DNA of 64,000 bases from Streptomyces sp. NBC_00306 (GCF_036169555.1 NZ_CP108032.1:7936001-8000000); one strand, 5' to 3'. Positions 44,578-54,393 are shown, counted from the first letter of the stretch. Numbers and translations are program-made. Notes: generated from the sequence alone by a model not told the origin.

Positions 44578-47268
44578 ATGAGTGATCCGGCCACCCAGCC
44601 CACCGCCCCGTCCGCAATCAGCGAGCTCGACCAGCTTCCCGACCGCGACTCCGAGGAGACCGCCGAGTGGCAGGCCTCCCTCGATGCCGTCGTGGAAAGC
44701 GCCGGGCCGGAGCGCGCGGCGTACCTGATGCGACGGGTGTACGAGCATGCGACCAGGTCCGGGATAGTTCTGCCGGGCCTGGTGTCGTCGGACTACATCA
44801 ACACCATCCCTGTGGCGGCGCAGCCGGACTTTCCCGGCGATCTTGCGATGGAGTCCCGGATCACCGCCCTGAACCGGTGGAACGCCGCCGCTATGGTCTC
44901 CCGCGGCTCCCGTCTGGGACTGGGCGGCCACATCTCGACGTATGCCTCGGCGGCCTGGCTGTACGAGATCGGGTTCAACCACTTCTTCAGGGGCAAGGAC
45001 ACCGACGGTTCCGGCGACCAGCTGTTTCTGCAGGGCCATGCCACGCCGGGCATCTACGCCCGCCTGTTTCTGGAAGGGCGCCTGAGCGAGAAGCAGTTGG
45101 ACGCCTTCCGTCGTGAGGCGGACGGCCACGGGCTGCCGTCCTACCCTCACCCCCGCCGGCTGCCGTGGTTGTGGGAGTTTCCGACCGTGTCCATGGGGCT
45201 GGGCCCGCTCGGCGCGATCTACCAGGCGCGATTCAACCGCTACCTTCAGGCCCGGGGTATCAAGGACACCTCCGGTTCTCGGGTGTGGGCCTTTCTCGGG
45301 GACGGGGAGATGGACGAGCCCGAGTCGATGGCAGCTCTCGCTCTCGCCGCACGCGAACGGCTGGACAACCTCACTTTCGTCGTCAACTGCAACCTCCAGC
45401 GGCTGGACGGACCGGTCCGCTCCAACTCCAAGGTCGTCCAGGAGTTGGAGGCCCGGTTCCGCGGCGCGGGCTGGAACGTGATCAAGTCCTTGTGGGGCGA
45501 AACCTGGGACCCGGTGCTTCAGCAGGACACCACAGGTGCCCTGGTACGCCGCCTGGGCGAGGTACCCGATGCCCAGATGCAGACTTACGCCACGAGAGAC
45601 GCGGCCTACATCCGTAAGAACTTCTTCACCGGGGACGCGCTGTCCGGTGTGGCCGCCGGACTCGGCGACGCGCAGTTGATGGAGATGTTCGCCACCTCGC
45701 GTGGCGGTCACGAACCGCTCAAGGTCCATGCCGCCTACCGGGCCGCGGTGGAGCACAAGGGCGCGCCGACGGTGATCCTCGCGCAGACGGTCAAGGGACA
45801 CACACTCGGCCCGGCGTTCGAGGCGCGGAACGCGAACCACCAGATGAAGAAGCTGACGATGGAACAGTTCCGGCAGATGAGAGACCGATTGGAACTTCCC
45901 ATCCCCGACAGCGCGCTCAGCGGCGACCTGGTGCCCTACTTCCATCCCGGCGAGAACTCGCCGGAGGTGCGCTATCTGCGTGACCGGCGGGTCGCTCTGG
46001 ACGGGCCCGCCCCGGTACGCCGGGTGGTGGCCGACCCCCTGCCGCAGCCGGCTGAGCGGCCCTTCGAATCCTTGAAGAAGGGCTTCGGCAACCAGGAGGT
46101 GGCGACCACCATGGCTCTCGTGCGCCTGGTGAAGGACCTGATGCGCGGCGAGGAGACCGGCGCCCGGTGGGTGCCGATCATTCCCGACGAGGCCCGCACC
46201 TTCGGTATGGAGTCGCTGTTCCCGTCGGCCGGCATCTACTCACCCGACGGGCAGACCTACGACCCGGTCGACGCCGACCAGTTGCTGTACTACAAGGAGG
46301 CACGCGACGGCCAGCTGATCGACGAGGGCATCACCGAGGCCGGCTCCATGGCCGAGTTCGCCGCCGCGGCGACCGCCTATGCCACACATGGCGAGCCGAT
46401 GATCCCGTTCTACATCTTCTACGCCATGTTCGGGTTCCAGCGCACCGGCGATCAGTTCTGGGCGCTCGCCGACCAGATGGGCCGCGGATTCGCCGTCGGG
46501 GCGACGGCCGGGCGCACCACGATGACGGGTGAGGGTCTGCAGCACGCCGACGGGCACTCCCACCTGCTGGCCGCGACGAATCCGGCGGCGATCAGCTACG
46601 ACCCTGCCTTCGCCTACGAGATCGCGGTGATCGTCCGTGAAGGGCTGCGGCGCATGTACGGCGAGCAGCCGGAGAACGTCTTCTACTACCTGACGGTGTA
46701 CAACGAGCCCAAGCTGCAGCCGCCCATGCCGACCGATCCGTCGGTGGAGGACGGCATCGTCCGCGGTATCTACCGGTTCCGGCAGGGGGATTCGGCGGCA
46801 ACCGGCCCGCGTATCCAACTGCTGTCCTCGGGCACGGCCATCCACTGGGCGTTGAAGGCCCAGGAACTTCTCGCCTCGGACTGGGACGTGCACGCCGACG
46901 TCTGGTCGGTGACGTCCTGGACGGAGTTGCGCCGCGACGCGCTGGACGCGGACGCCGCGCGGCTGCGCGGTGAGGAGCGTACGCCGTATGTGACGAGCGC
47001 CTTGTCGGAAGCGCAGGGGCCGGTCCTCGCGGTCAGCGACTGGATGCGGCAGGTGCCCGACCAGATCAGCCGGTGGGTCGAGCAGGACTACTCGTCGCTG
47101 GGCACGGACGGCTTCGGCCTGTCGGACACCCGGGACGCGGTACGCCGCTACTTCCAGGTGGACGCCGAGTCGATCGTGGTGGCGGCCCTCGACCAACTGG
47201 CTCGTCGCGGTGAGGTCGCGCCGGAGACGGCGGCCGAAGCACGCCGGCGCTACGGCTTGGAGGGATGA
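44578..47268 (+). CDS. aceE: Pyruvate dehydrogenase E1 component, homodimeric type
   Basis: An 896-residue E1 of the AceE type, of the usual length. The thiamine-diphosphate motif runs from GDGEMDEPE to NCNLQRLDG. Other family blocks are GLGGHISTYASAAWLYEIGF at the N-terminus and YAMFGFQRTGDQFWA in the C-terminal half. It decarboxylates pyruvate and passes the acetyl group to the E2 of the pyruvate dehydrogenase complex. GAGAAGG precedes the ATG. The gene is alone. No E2 or E3 is adjacent, as is usual for actinobacteria, where E2 is shared with the 2-oxoglutarate complex. It may be a second copy. Confidence 0.95.
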   Translation: MSDPATQPTAPSAISELDQLPDRDSEETAEWQASLDAVVESAGPERAAYLMRRVYEHATRSGIVLPGLVSSDYINTIPVAAQPDFPGDLAMESRITALNRWNAAAMVSRGSRLGLGGHISTYASAAWLYEIGFNHFFRGKDTDGSGDQLFLQGHATPGIYARLFLEGRLSEKQLDAFRREADGHGLPSYPHPRRLPWLWEFPTVSMGLGPLGAIYQARFNRYLQARGIKDTSGSRVWAFLGDGEMDEPESMAALALAARERLDNLTFVVNCNLQRLDGPVRSNSKVVQELEARFRGAGWNVIKSLWGETWDPVLQQDTTGALVRRLGEVPDAQMQTYATRDAAYIRKNFFTGDALSGVAAGLGDAQLMEMFATSRGGHEPLKVHAAYRAAVEHKGAPTVILAQTVKGHTLGPAFEARNANHQMKKLTMEQFRQMRDRLELPIPDSALSGDLVPYFHPGENSPEVRYLRDRRVALDGPAPVRRVVADPLPQPAERPFESLKKGFGNQEVATTMALVRLVKDLMRGEETGARWVPIIPDEARTFGMESLFPSAGIYSPDGQTYDPVDADQLLYYKEARDGQLIDEGITEAGSMAEFAAAATAYATHGEPMIPFYIFYAMFGFQRTGDQFWALADQMGRGFAVGATAGRTTMTGEGLQHADGHSHLLAATNPAAISYDPAFAYEIAVIVREGLRRMYGEQPENVFYYLTVYNEPKLQPPMPTDPSVEDGIVRGIYRFRQGDSAATGPRIQLLSSGTAIHWALKAQELLASDWDVHADVWSVTSWTELRRDALDADAARLRGEERTPYVTSALSEAQGPVLAVSDWMRQVPDQISRWVEQDYSSLGTDGFGLSDTRDAVRRYFQVDAESIVVAALDQLARRGEVAPETAAEARRRYGLEG

Positions 47269-47551
47269 CCCGGTCCTGCGCCGGTGCTCACGGTTCCGCG
47301 CACGTCGGCTCGGCGGGACGAGACTTCCGGCGGCAAGGCGGTGACACTCCGGGCCGTCCTCTGCCTGGAGCAGCCCCTTTTCGTCACTGGAGAGGTCTCG
47401 CATGTGGCCGGCGGACAGAGCGCGGGGCACTGATGGATGCCCGGGAGCCGACCGGATGCCTCGGGCTGCGGGGGAGTGGCTCCCGTGACCACCGCCGTAC
47501 ACGGCTAGCCGTCCGTCCTGCTCGCCGATGGCGCTCGGTACGGCGCTCGGG

Positions 47552-48571
47552 TCAGTCCGTCTGCGGTGGCGCGGTGCTCTTTCGCACCACCAGGCTCGTC
47601 GCCAGTTCCAGCCTCGTCGACGACGGTTCCTCCGTGCGCAGCCGCAGCAGCATCTGGGCGGCTTCCTCGGCCATCTGGCGCAAAGGCTGGTGGACCGTGG
47701 TCAGTGCCGGGCTGGACCAGCGGGCGACCTGGACGTCGTCGTAGCCGACCACGGAGAGGTCCTGCGGGACGCGCAGCCCGTTGACGCGTGCCGCCTCCAG
47801 GACGCCGAGGGCCTGCAGGTCGCTGCCGGCGAAGACGGCGGTGGGCCGCTCCGGCAGGCTCAGCATCTCCATCGCCCGGTCGTATCCGCCTTCCACGTGG
47901 AAGTCGCCGAACCGGATGAGTTCGGGTGGGGTCGCCAGTCCGGCCATGCTCATCGCCGAGCGGTAGCCGTCGAGGCGGGCCAGGGAGCAGAGCATGTCGT
48001 CAGGGCCGGTGATGATGCCGATACGCCGGTGTCCGAGCTCGATCAGATGCCGTGTGGCGGCAAGTCCGCCGGCCCAGTTGGCGGATCCCACGGACGGTAC
48101 GTCGGGGTCGGGGTCGCCGGCCGGATCGATGATGACGAACGGAATGGAACGGGCTCTGAGTTGCTGCTTGACCGCTTGGGGGAGGGCGGAGAAGACCAGG
48201 ACGACGCCGATGGGCCTGCGCTGCAGGACCCCTTCGATCCAGTCGGGATCCGGTGAGTGGCGGGTGCCGCTCTCGGTCAGCACCACGCTCGCCTGATTGG
48301 CCTTCGCGATGTTCTCCACGCCGCGGATCAGCTCGAGCGCCCAGATGCTGTCCAGCTCGTGGAAGACGATCTCGATGAGCGGCGCCTCCTGGGACGACCT
48401 CGTCGTGCGTCGGTAGGCGTGGGTCTCCAGGATGCGTTCCACTTTGGTCCTCGTGGGAGGGGCCACGTCCTGCCGGCCGTTGAGGACTTTCGAAACTGTC
48501 GAAATGGAGACGCCGGCCTTCTGAGCCACCTGGGCCAGGGTGATGCGGCCCATCTCCTCGTCATCGCGCAT
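47552..48571 (-). CDS. bxlR: LacI-family regulator (BxlR-like)
   Basis: A 339-residue LacI/GalR regulator. The N-terminal helix-turn-helix (MGRITLAQVAQKAGVSISTV, then SKVLNGR) is followed by a periplasmic-binding-protein-like ligand domain. Divergent from a bxlEFGA-like operon, it matches BxlR, the repressor of xylobiose uptake. Starts are ambiguous. ATG 48571 is used, and ATG 48553 and 48583 are alternatives. None has a well-spaced ribosome binding site. Its helix-turn-helix coding region contains an operator-like AT-rich sequence, suggesting self-control. Confidence 0.85.
   Translation of the reverse strand: MRDDEEMGRITLAQVAQKAGVSISTVSKVLNGRQDVAPPTRTKVERILETHAYRRTTRSSQEAPLIEIVFHELDSIWALELIRGVENIAKANQASVVLTESGTRHSPDPDWIEGVLQRRPIGVVLVFSALPQAVKQQLRARSIPFVIIDPAGDPDPDVPSVGSANWAGGLAATRHLIELGHRRIGIITGPDDMLCSLARLDGYRSAMSMAGLATPPELIRFGDFHVEGGYDRAMEMLSLPERPTAVFAGSDLQALGVLEAARVNGLRVPQDLSVVGYDDVQVARWSSPALTTVHQPLRQMAEEAAQMLLRLRTEEPSSTRLELATSLVVRKSTAPPQTD
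48488..48504 (-). promoter_or_regulatory. Operator-like sequence inside bxlR
   Basis: On the minus strand the codons for Ile23-Ser-Thr-Val-Ser-Lys28 are ATT TCG ACA GTT TCG AAA, giving TTTCGACAGTTTCGAAA. Four of six codons end in A or T, which is very unusual in this GC-rich genome. The TTTCG/CGAAA arms match those of the operator at 48683-48702. Confidence 0.45.
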
Positions 48572-48682
48572 GGCAGGGAGCATAAGGCACGTACCAGCGC
48601 CGCAGCAGCGTAACGCTTTGGTAACGCGGTGTTCCGGGGTTGACCCCCCAAGTGGGGAACCCTAGCGTCCCCTCTCGTGAAC

Positions 48683-48702
48683 TTTCGGTAGTCGTACCGA
48701 AA
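48683..48702. promoter_or_regulatory. LacI-type operator of the bxl operon
   Basis: TTTCGGTAGTCGTACCGAAA is a perfect inverted repeat (eight-base arms, four-base centre). It lies 20 bases before the bxlE start, between the divergent repressor and the operon. A further TTTCG at 48706-48710 follows. The arms contain the TTCG/CGAA core reported for BxlR. Confidence 0.8.
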
Positions 48703-48722
48703 TAGTTTCGAGAGGCGAGGCG

Positions 48723-50030
48723 ATGAAGCAACGCGTACGGTTCTCCCGGGCCACCGTCATCGGCGGGGTGGCGCTGGCCATGACGCTCTCACTGTCCGCT
48801 TGCGGCGGGGACTCCGACGGCTCGGCCGGCGGGGCCGACGAGATTCACGTCCTGGTCTACGGCGATGCGGCCAACAAGGTCGAGAAGCAGCTGGTCGACA
48901 CCTTCAACAAGACCTCCGACGTGAAGGCCGTCCTGGACACCATCCCGGGCGCCGACTACCAGGCCAAGCTGCAGACGGTCATCAGCGGCAAGCAGGCTCC
49001 GGACGTCTTCTTCAACTGGGGCGGCGGCTCCATCAAGCCGTTCGTCGACGCCGGGCTGCTGATGCCGCTCGACGACTTCATCGCCAAGGACCAGAGCCTC
49101 AAGGACAAGTTCCTGCCCTCGGTGTTCAACACCGCGGTGGTCGACGGCAAGCCGTACGGCGTGCCCATGCGCGGCACCCAGCCCGTGATGATGTTCCACA
49201 ACAAGAAGGTCCTCGCGGACGCCGGAATCACCCCGCCGAAGACCTGGGACGAGCTGCTCGCGGCGGTCAAGACCCTGAAGGGCAAGGGCGTCACCCCGAT
49301 CGCGCTCGGCGGCGGCGACAAGTGGCCGACGCAGATGTGGTACCAGTACGTGTACGACCGCGTCGCCGGGCCCGAGCTGTTCCAGAAGGCCATGACGGGC
49401 GACAAGAGCGCCTGGGAGAGCGCCGAGAGCAAGAAGGCCCTCTCCCTGATCAAGGAGCTGGTCGACGCGGGCGCCTTCGGCACGAACTACGACTCGGTGA
49501 AGTTCACCGACGGCGGTTCCCCGGCCCTGCTCGCCACGGGCAAGGCCGCCTTCGAACTGATGGGCTCCTGGGAGTACTCGACCCTCCAGGACGCTCACCC
49601 GGACTTCGCCAAGAGCGACCTCGGCTACGGCACCTTCCCGACCATATCCGGCGGCAAGGGCGACCCGGGCAATCTCGCGGGCAACACCAACAACTACTAC
49701 TCGGTGCTGAAGAAGACCAAGCACCCCGAAGCGGTCGCCGACTTCCTCAAGCTCATGTACTCGGACGAGTTCGTGAAGGCGCAGCTGTCCATCGGCAATC
49801 TGCCCACCACGACGAACACCCCCGACTTCCTCGACACCTCGGCGAGCCCGGAGTACTCGAAGTTCCAGTACGACCTGGTGGCGAAGGCCCCGGCGTTCCA
49901 GCTCTCCTGGGACCAGGCGTACCCGCCCGCGGCGACGACCACGATCCACGCGGCCGTCCAGCAGTTCTTCAACGGCCAGATCGACGCGGACGCCTTCATC
50001 AAGCAGATGCAGTCCCTGCCGGCCGCCTGA
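48723..50030 (+). CDS. bxlE: Xylo-oligosaccharide-binding lipoprotein (BxlE-like)
   Basis: A 435-residue extracellular solute-binding protein (family 1). It has a lipoprotein signal with lipobox LSAC, and the lipidated cysteine is residue 27. A short Gly/Ser linker follows. Aromatic residues likely to stack on sugar rings are seen in FNWGGGSIKPF and MWYQYVYDRV. By gene order (divergent LacI regulator, two permeases, GH3 xylosidase) it matches BxlE, which delivers xylobiose. GAGAGGCGAGGCG precedes the ATG. The ligand assignment comes from context. Confidence 0.85.
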   Translation: MKQRVRFSRATVIGGVALAMTLSLSACGGDSDGSAGGADEIHVLVYGDAANKVEKQLVDTFNKTSDVKAVLDTIPGADYQAKLQTVISGKQAPDVFFNWGGGSIKPFVDAGLLMPLDDFIAKDQSLKDKFLPSVFNTAVVDGKPYGVPMRGTQPVMMFHNKKVLADAGITPPKTWDELLAAVKTLKGKGVTPIALGGGDKWPTQMWYQYVYDRVAGPELFQKAMTGDKSAWESAESKKALSLIKELVDAGAFGTNYDSVKFTDGGSPALLATGKAAFELMGSWEYSTLQDAHPDFAKSDLGYGTFPTISGGKGDPGNLAGNTNNYYSVLKKTKHPEAVADFLKLMYSDEFVKAQLSIGNLPTTTNTPDFLDTSASPEYSKFQYDLVAKAPAFQLSWDQAYPPAATTTIHAAVQQFFNGQIDADAFIKQMQSLPAA

Positions 50031-50057
50031 CCCCACCACTGATCCGGATCAGGTGAC

Positions 50058-51026
50058 ATGACCTCCGCAACCGCATCCGCCGTGGACAGCGAGCAGTCCG
50101 AACGGGCCGGCCGGACCCCCGAACGGACCGGCCGGACCCCCGGACGGGCCGGCACCGGCGTGGGCCGCCCGGGCTTCGCCTGGGCTGCCCCTGCCGCCGT
50201 GTTCTTCGGGCTCTTCGCCATCGTCCCGCTCGGCATGCTCGTCGTGCTGTCCTTCGCGAGCTGGAACGGCCTCGGCGAACCCGAGTTCGTCGGTCCCGAC
50301 AACTGGTCGAAGCTCCTCGACGACCCCGTCATGCTGGAGAGCCTCTGGCTGAGCGTCCTGCTCACCCTCCTCGGCGTCGTCGTCCAGACCCCGGTCAGTA
50401 TCCTGCTGGGTGTCTGGGCCGCGGGCCGCCAGCGGAACCGGGCGGTCCTGACCGCCGTCTACTTCGTCCCGCTACTGCTCTCCATCACGGCCGTCTCCGT
50501 GTTGTGGCGCGCCGTCCTCGACCCCAACTTCGGCGTGCCCTCGCAGGCCGAGTGGCTCTTCGGGGACGGCAATCTGCTCGGCAAGCAGGCGACCGCGATC
50601 GGCGTCCTGGTCTTCGTCGCCACCTGGCAGTTCACGCCCCTGCACACGCTCATCTACCAAGGCGCCGCCCGCGCGGTCCCCCAAGTCCTCTACCAGGCCG
50701 CCCAGATCGACGGGGCCGGCCGGGTCCGGCAGTTCATCCACATCACGCTGCCGCAGCTGCGCAACAGCATCATCACCTCGGTGATCCTCATGGTCGTCGG
50801 CGGCCTCACGACCTTCGACACCGTGCTGATCCTCACCCAGGGCGGCCCCGGCACCGACACCACGATCAGCGCCTACTACATGTACCAAAAGGCCTTCAAG
50901 AGCTTCGACTTCGGCACGGGCGCCGCCATCGCGCTGCTCCTCGTGGTCGTCGCCACGCTCATCTCGCTGATCATGGTCCGGCTGTCGGGCTACGACAAGA
51001 TGCGCAGCACCCAGGAGGGCGTGTGA
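50058..51026 (+). CDS. bxlF: ABC sugar permease (BxlF-like)
   Basis: A 322-residue CUT1 permease with about six membrane helices. The N-terminal tail contains an imperfect repeat (ERAGRTPERTGRTPGRAG), which probably lies in the cytoplasm. The EAA loop is YQAAQIDGAGRVRQFIHITLP, the contact site for the shared ATPase. It starts 27 bases after the binding-protein gene and overlaps the next permease start by one base. With BxlG it would form the transmembrane channel. The ATPase is not encoded here. Confidence 0.88.
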   Translation: MTSATASAVDSEQSERAGRTPERTGRTPGRAGTGVGRPGFAWAAPAAVFFGLFAIVPLGMLVVLSFASWNGLGEPEFVGPDNWSKLLDDPVMLESLWLSVLLTLLGVVVQTPVSILLGVWAAGRQRNRAVLTAVYFVPLLLSITAVSVLWRAVLDPNFGVPSQAEWLFGDGNLLGKQATAIGVLVFVATWQFTPLHTLIYQGAARAVPQVLYQAAQIDGAGRVRQFIHITLPQLRNSIITSVILMVVGGLTTFDTVLILTQGGPGTDTTISAYYMYQKAFKSFDFGTGAAIALLLVVVATLISLIMVRLSGYDKMRSTQEGV

Positions 51027-51844
51027 TGAAGCGCCGTCCCAACTACCTGGCGGGATTCGGCTCGCTCGTATGGCTCTTCCTGGTCGGTCTGCCGCTGTAC
51101 GTCATGCTGATCGCGACCTTCCAGAGCCGGGCGGACTACGCGGCGAACGGCCCGCTCGCCTTCCCCGACAACTTCACGCTCGACAACTACATCAACGATC
51201 TCAACGACGGCTTCGCGCAGTACTTCCTCAACACGGTGATCGTCACCGTGGCGGTCGTCGGCATCGTCCTGCTGCTCGTACCGCCGCTGGCGTACGCGAT
51301 CGTCCGCAGTCAGGGCAGGACCACCGGGGTCGTCTTCCGGCTCTTCCTCCTGGGCCTCGCGATCCCCTCGCAGGCCGTGATCGTTCCGATGTTCTACGTC
51401 ATCAGCAAGGCCGGTCTCTATGACAACCTCATCGGCGTCATCCTGCCGACCGCGGCTTTCGCGATGCCGGTGTGCGCGCTCATCCTCACCGGGGTGATGC
51501 GTGACATCACCCCGGAGCTGTACGAGGCGATGACCGTGGACGGCGCATCCCCCTGGCGGACCTTCTTCCAACTCGTCGTCCCCCTCTCCCGGAGCGGCCT
51601 GTCGACGATCGTGGTCTTCTCCGCCCTCCAGGCGTGGAACGGTTTCCTCTTTCCGCTGGTGCTCACCCAGTCCGCCGAGACCAAGGTGATCACTATGGGG
51701 CTGTACGACTTCCAGACGGAACACGGGGTCGACATTCCCGGCCTGCTCGCCGCCGTGGTCCTGTCCATGCTTCCCATCCTGCTCGTCTACCTGTTCGCCC
51801 GTCGTGCTCTGGTCCAGGGGCTGATGGGGGTCGGAGGAAAGTGA
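51026..51844 (+). CDS. bxlG: ABC sugar permease (BxlG-like)
   Basis: A 272-residue CUT1 permease. It begins at ATG 51026, overlapping the BxlF stop (TGATG), so the two are coupled. The EAA loop is ELYEAMTVDGASPWRTFFQL. Frames that start further upstream run through BxlF. The stop overlaps the start of the xylosidase gene. It completes the importer of the operon. Confidence 0.88.
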   Translation: MKRRPNYLAGFGSLVWLFLVGLPLYVMLIATFQSRADYAANGPLAFPDNFTLDNYINDLNDGFAQYFLNTVIVTVAVVGIVLLLVPPLAYAIVRSQGRTTGVVFRLFLLGLAIPSQAVIVPMFYVISKAGLYDNLIGVILPTAAFAMPVCALILTGVMRDITPELYEAMTVDGASPWRTFFQLVVPLSRSGLSTIVVFSALQAWNGFLFPLVLTQSAETKVITMGLYDFQTEHGVDIPGLLAAVVLSMLPILLVYLFARRALVQGLMGVGGK

Positions 51845-54276
51845 CCGACAACGTGGCTGTGGAGGACGACGTGGCCGTGGAGAGCGACTCCACCGCCCCC
51901 CTCTGGAGCGATCCTTCCCTCGACGCCGGCAGGCGCGCCGACGCCCTGATCGCCGAGATGACCCTCCAGGAGAAGATCGCCCAGCTCTTCGGCGTCTGGG
52001 TGGGGGCATCCGACGAAGGCGGCGAAGTCGCCCCCCACCAGCACGACATGGAAGAGGCGATCGACCTCGACGAGCTGCTGCCGTACGGTCTGGGCCAGCT
52101 GACCCGGCCGTTCGGCACGGCACCTGTCGACCCGGCGGTCGGCGCGCTCTCGCTGGCCCGCACCCAGCGGCGGATCGCCCGCGCGAACCGCTTCGGCATC
52201 CCTGCCCTGGCCCATGAGGAGTGCCTCGCGGGCTTTGCCGCCTGGGGCGCCACCGCCTACCCGGTGCCGCTGTCGTGGGGCGCCACCTTCAACCCCGGGC
52301 TGATCCGTGAGATGGCCGTCGCCATCGGCCGCGACATGCGCTCCGTCGGTATCCACCAAGGCCTCGCCCCGGTCCTCGACGTCGTGCGCGACGCACGCTG
52401 GGGCCGGGTCGAGGAGACCATCGGCGAGGACCCCTACCTCGTGGGCACCGTCGCCACCGCCTACGTCCAGGGCCTGGAGTCGGCAGGCATCGTCGCCACG
52501 CTCAAGCACTTCGCCGGATACTCCGCCTCCCGGGCCGGGCGCAATCTCGCTCCGGTCGGCATGGGAGCCCGCGAGCGCGCCGATGTCATCCTGCCGCCGT
52601 TCGAGATGGCTGTGCGGGAGGGCGGCGTACGGTCGGTCATGCACGCCTACACCGACACCGACGGCATCCCCTCCGCCGCCGACGAGCGGCTGCTGACCGG
52701 GCTTCTCCGGGACACCTGGGGCTTTACCGGGACCGTCGTGGCCGACTACTTCGGCATCGCGTTCCTCAAGACCCTGCACGGAGTCGCCGGGACCTTCGGC
52801 GAGGCGGCCGGTGCCGCGCTCTCCGCGGGCGTCGACGTGGAGCTGCCCACGGTCAAGACGTTCGGCGAACCCCTGCTGGAAGCGGTCGCCGAGGGACGCG
52901 TGCCCGAGGCGTTGGTGGACCGCGCCGTGCGCCGCGTCCTCGTGCAGAAGGCCGAACTCGGTCTGCTCGACCGGGGCTGGAGCGCTGCGCCGCCGGCACT
53001 CGCCGGAGCGGGCCCGGACAACGATGCCGACCCGGACGCCGGGACGGAACGCGGTTCGGTGCGCCTGGACTCCGACGACAACCGGGCCCTCGCCCGCCGG
53101 ATCGCCGAACAGGCCGTCGTACTCCTCCGCAACGACGGCATCCTGCCGTTGTCTCCCGCCCACGCACCCAAGCGGAGCGCACCGCCGGCGAGGATCGCGC
53201 TCATCGGCCCCAACGCGGAGGCGCCGACAGCCGTGTTGGGCTGCTACGCCTTCCCGGTCCACGTCGGCGTCCAGCACCCCGAGGTCCCGCTCGGAATCGA
53301 ACTGCCCACGCTGCGCGAGGCGTTGGCTGCGGAGTTTCCCGACAGTGAGATCGTCGTCGCTCCGGGCGCGAGCGTGGACGGAACCGACACCACCGGGTTC
53401 GCGGCGGCCGCCGAACTCGCCCGGGGCGCCGACATCGTGATCGTGGCCCTCGGTGACCGTGCCGGACTCTTCGGCCGCGGCACCAGCGGTGAGGGCTGCG
53501 ACGCCGAGTCGCTGGCACTGCCCGGCGTCCAGCAACAGCTGCTCGACACGCTTCTCGACACCGGGGCGCCGGTCGTGGTGACGCTGGTGGCCGGCCGGCC
53601 CTACGCGCTGGGCCGGGCGGCGACCGAATCGGCCGCCGTCGTCCAGTCCTTCTTCCCCGGTGAGGAGGGCACACGAGCGATCGCCTCCGTACTCGGCGGG
53701 CGGACCGCTCCGGCCGGCCGGCTCCCGGTCAGCGTCCCGCGTCACCCGGGCGCCCAGCCGTCCACCTATCTGGCGGCACGCCTCGGTCACTCCAGCGAGG
53801 TTTCCAACATCGACCCGACACCCGCCTTCGGCTTCGGGCACGGCCTGACGTACACCACTTTCGCGTGGACGGACCTGACCGTGGAGTGCGACGAGGCGGC
53901 CACGGACGGCGCGTTCGGGCTGGCGTTCACCGTCCGCAACACGGGCACGCGGGAGGGCACCGAGCTGGTGCAGCTCTATCTGCACGACCCGGTCGCCTCC
54001 GTGGTCCAGCCCGTTCAGCGCCTCGTCGGTTACGTCCGGCTGGAACTCGCCCCGGGCCAGGCCGTACGCGTTCACGCGACGGTCCCCGCGGACCTGGCCG
54101 CCTTCACCGGCCGGGACGGGCTCCGCATCGTGGAACCGGGGGAGCTGGAGCTGAGGTTCGGCGCATCGAGTACGGAGCCACGGCTCACCTCACGGGTCAC
54201 GCTCACCGGCCCCGTACGGGAAGTGGACCATCTTCGTCGCCTGCACGCCGAGTTCAGTACGGAGCCGATTGCCTGA
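51841..54276 (+). CDS. bxlA: GH3 beta-xylosidase/beta-glucosidase (BxlA-like)
   Basis: An 811-residue glycoside hydrolase family 3 enzyme without signal peptide, so it acts in the cytoplasm. The nucleophile is Asp302 in TVVADYFGIAFL, the expected GH3 position, and KHFAGYSASRAGRNL precedes it in the barrel. The second domain covers about residues 400-620, and a fibronectin-III-like C-terminus ends it. GGAGGAAA precedes the GTG start at 51841. As the last gene of the operon it would cut imported xylobiose to xylose. A broader beta-glucosidase activity is also possible. Confidence 0.88.
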   Translation: MTDNVAVEDDVAVESDSTAPLWSDPSLDAGRRADALIAEMTLQEKIAQLFGVWVGASDEGGEVAPHQHDMEEAIDLDELLPYGLGQLTRPFGTAPVDPAVGALSLARTQRRIARANRFGIPALAHEECLAGFAAWGATAYPVPLSWGATFNPGLIREMAVAIGRDMRSVGIHQGLAPVLDVVRDARWGRVEETIGEDPYLVGTVATAYVQGLESAGIVATLKHFAGYSASRAGRNLAPVGMGARERADVILPPFEMAVREGGVRSVMHAYTDTDGIPSAADERLLTGLLRDTWGFTGTVVADYFGIAFLKTLHGVAGTFGEAAGAALSAGVDVELPTVKTFGEPLLEAVAEGRVPEALVDRAVRRVLVQKAELGLLDRGWSAAPPALAGAGPDNDADPDAGTERGSVRLDSDDNRALARRIAEQAVVLLRNDGILPLSPAHAPKRSAPPARIALIGPNAEAPTAVLGCYAFPVHVGVQHPEVPLGIELPTLREALAAEFPDSEIVVAPGASVDGTDTTGFAAAAELARGADIVIVALGDRAGLFGRGTSGEGCDAESLALPGVQQQLLDTLLDTGAPVVVTLVAGRPYALGRAATESAAVVQSFFPGEEGTRAIASVLGGRTAPAGRLPVSVPRHPGAQPSTYLAARLGHSSEVSNIDPTPAFGFGHGLTYTTFAWTDLTVECDEAATDGAFGLAFTVRNTGTREGTELVQLYLHDPVASVVQPVQRLVGYVRLELAPGQAVRVHATVPADLAAFTGRDGLRIVEPGELELRFGASSTEPRLTSRVTLTGPVREVDHLRRLHAEFSTEPIA

Positions 54277-54393
54277 AGCGCCGTGCCGAACCGGTGATCA
54301 GGGCAGGTGTCCCAGCGACGGCGCTGTGTGGTCGCGTCGTACGACACAGCGCTCGGCCTCACGGTTGTGGGGTAGGCGTTGCTCCGCTGGAAT

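Noticed and set aside
48789..50039. 416-residue minus-strand frame opposite bxlE
   Set aside because: Antisense to a clear binding-protein gene. Val/Gly/Arg-rich shadow.
51787..54075. 762-residue minus-strand frame opposite bxlA
   Set aside because: Antisense shadow of the GH3 gene without family sequence.
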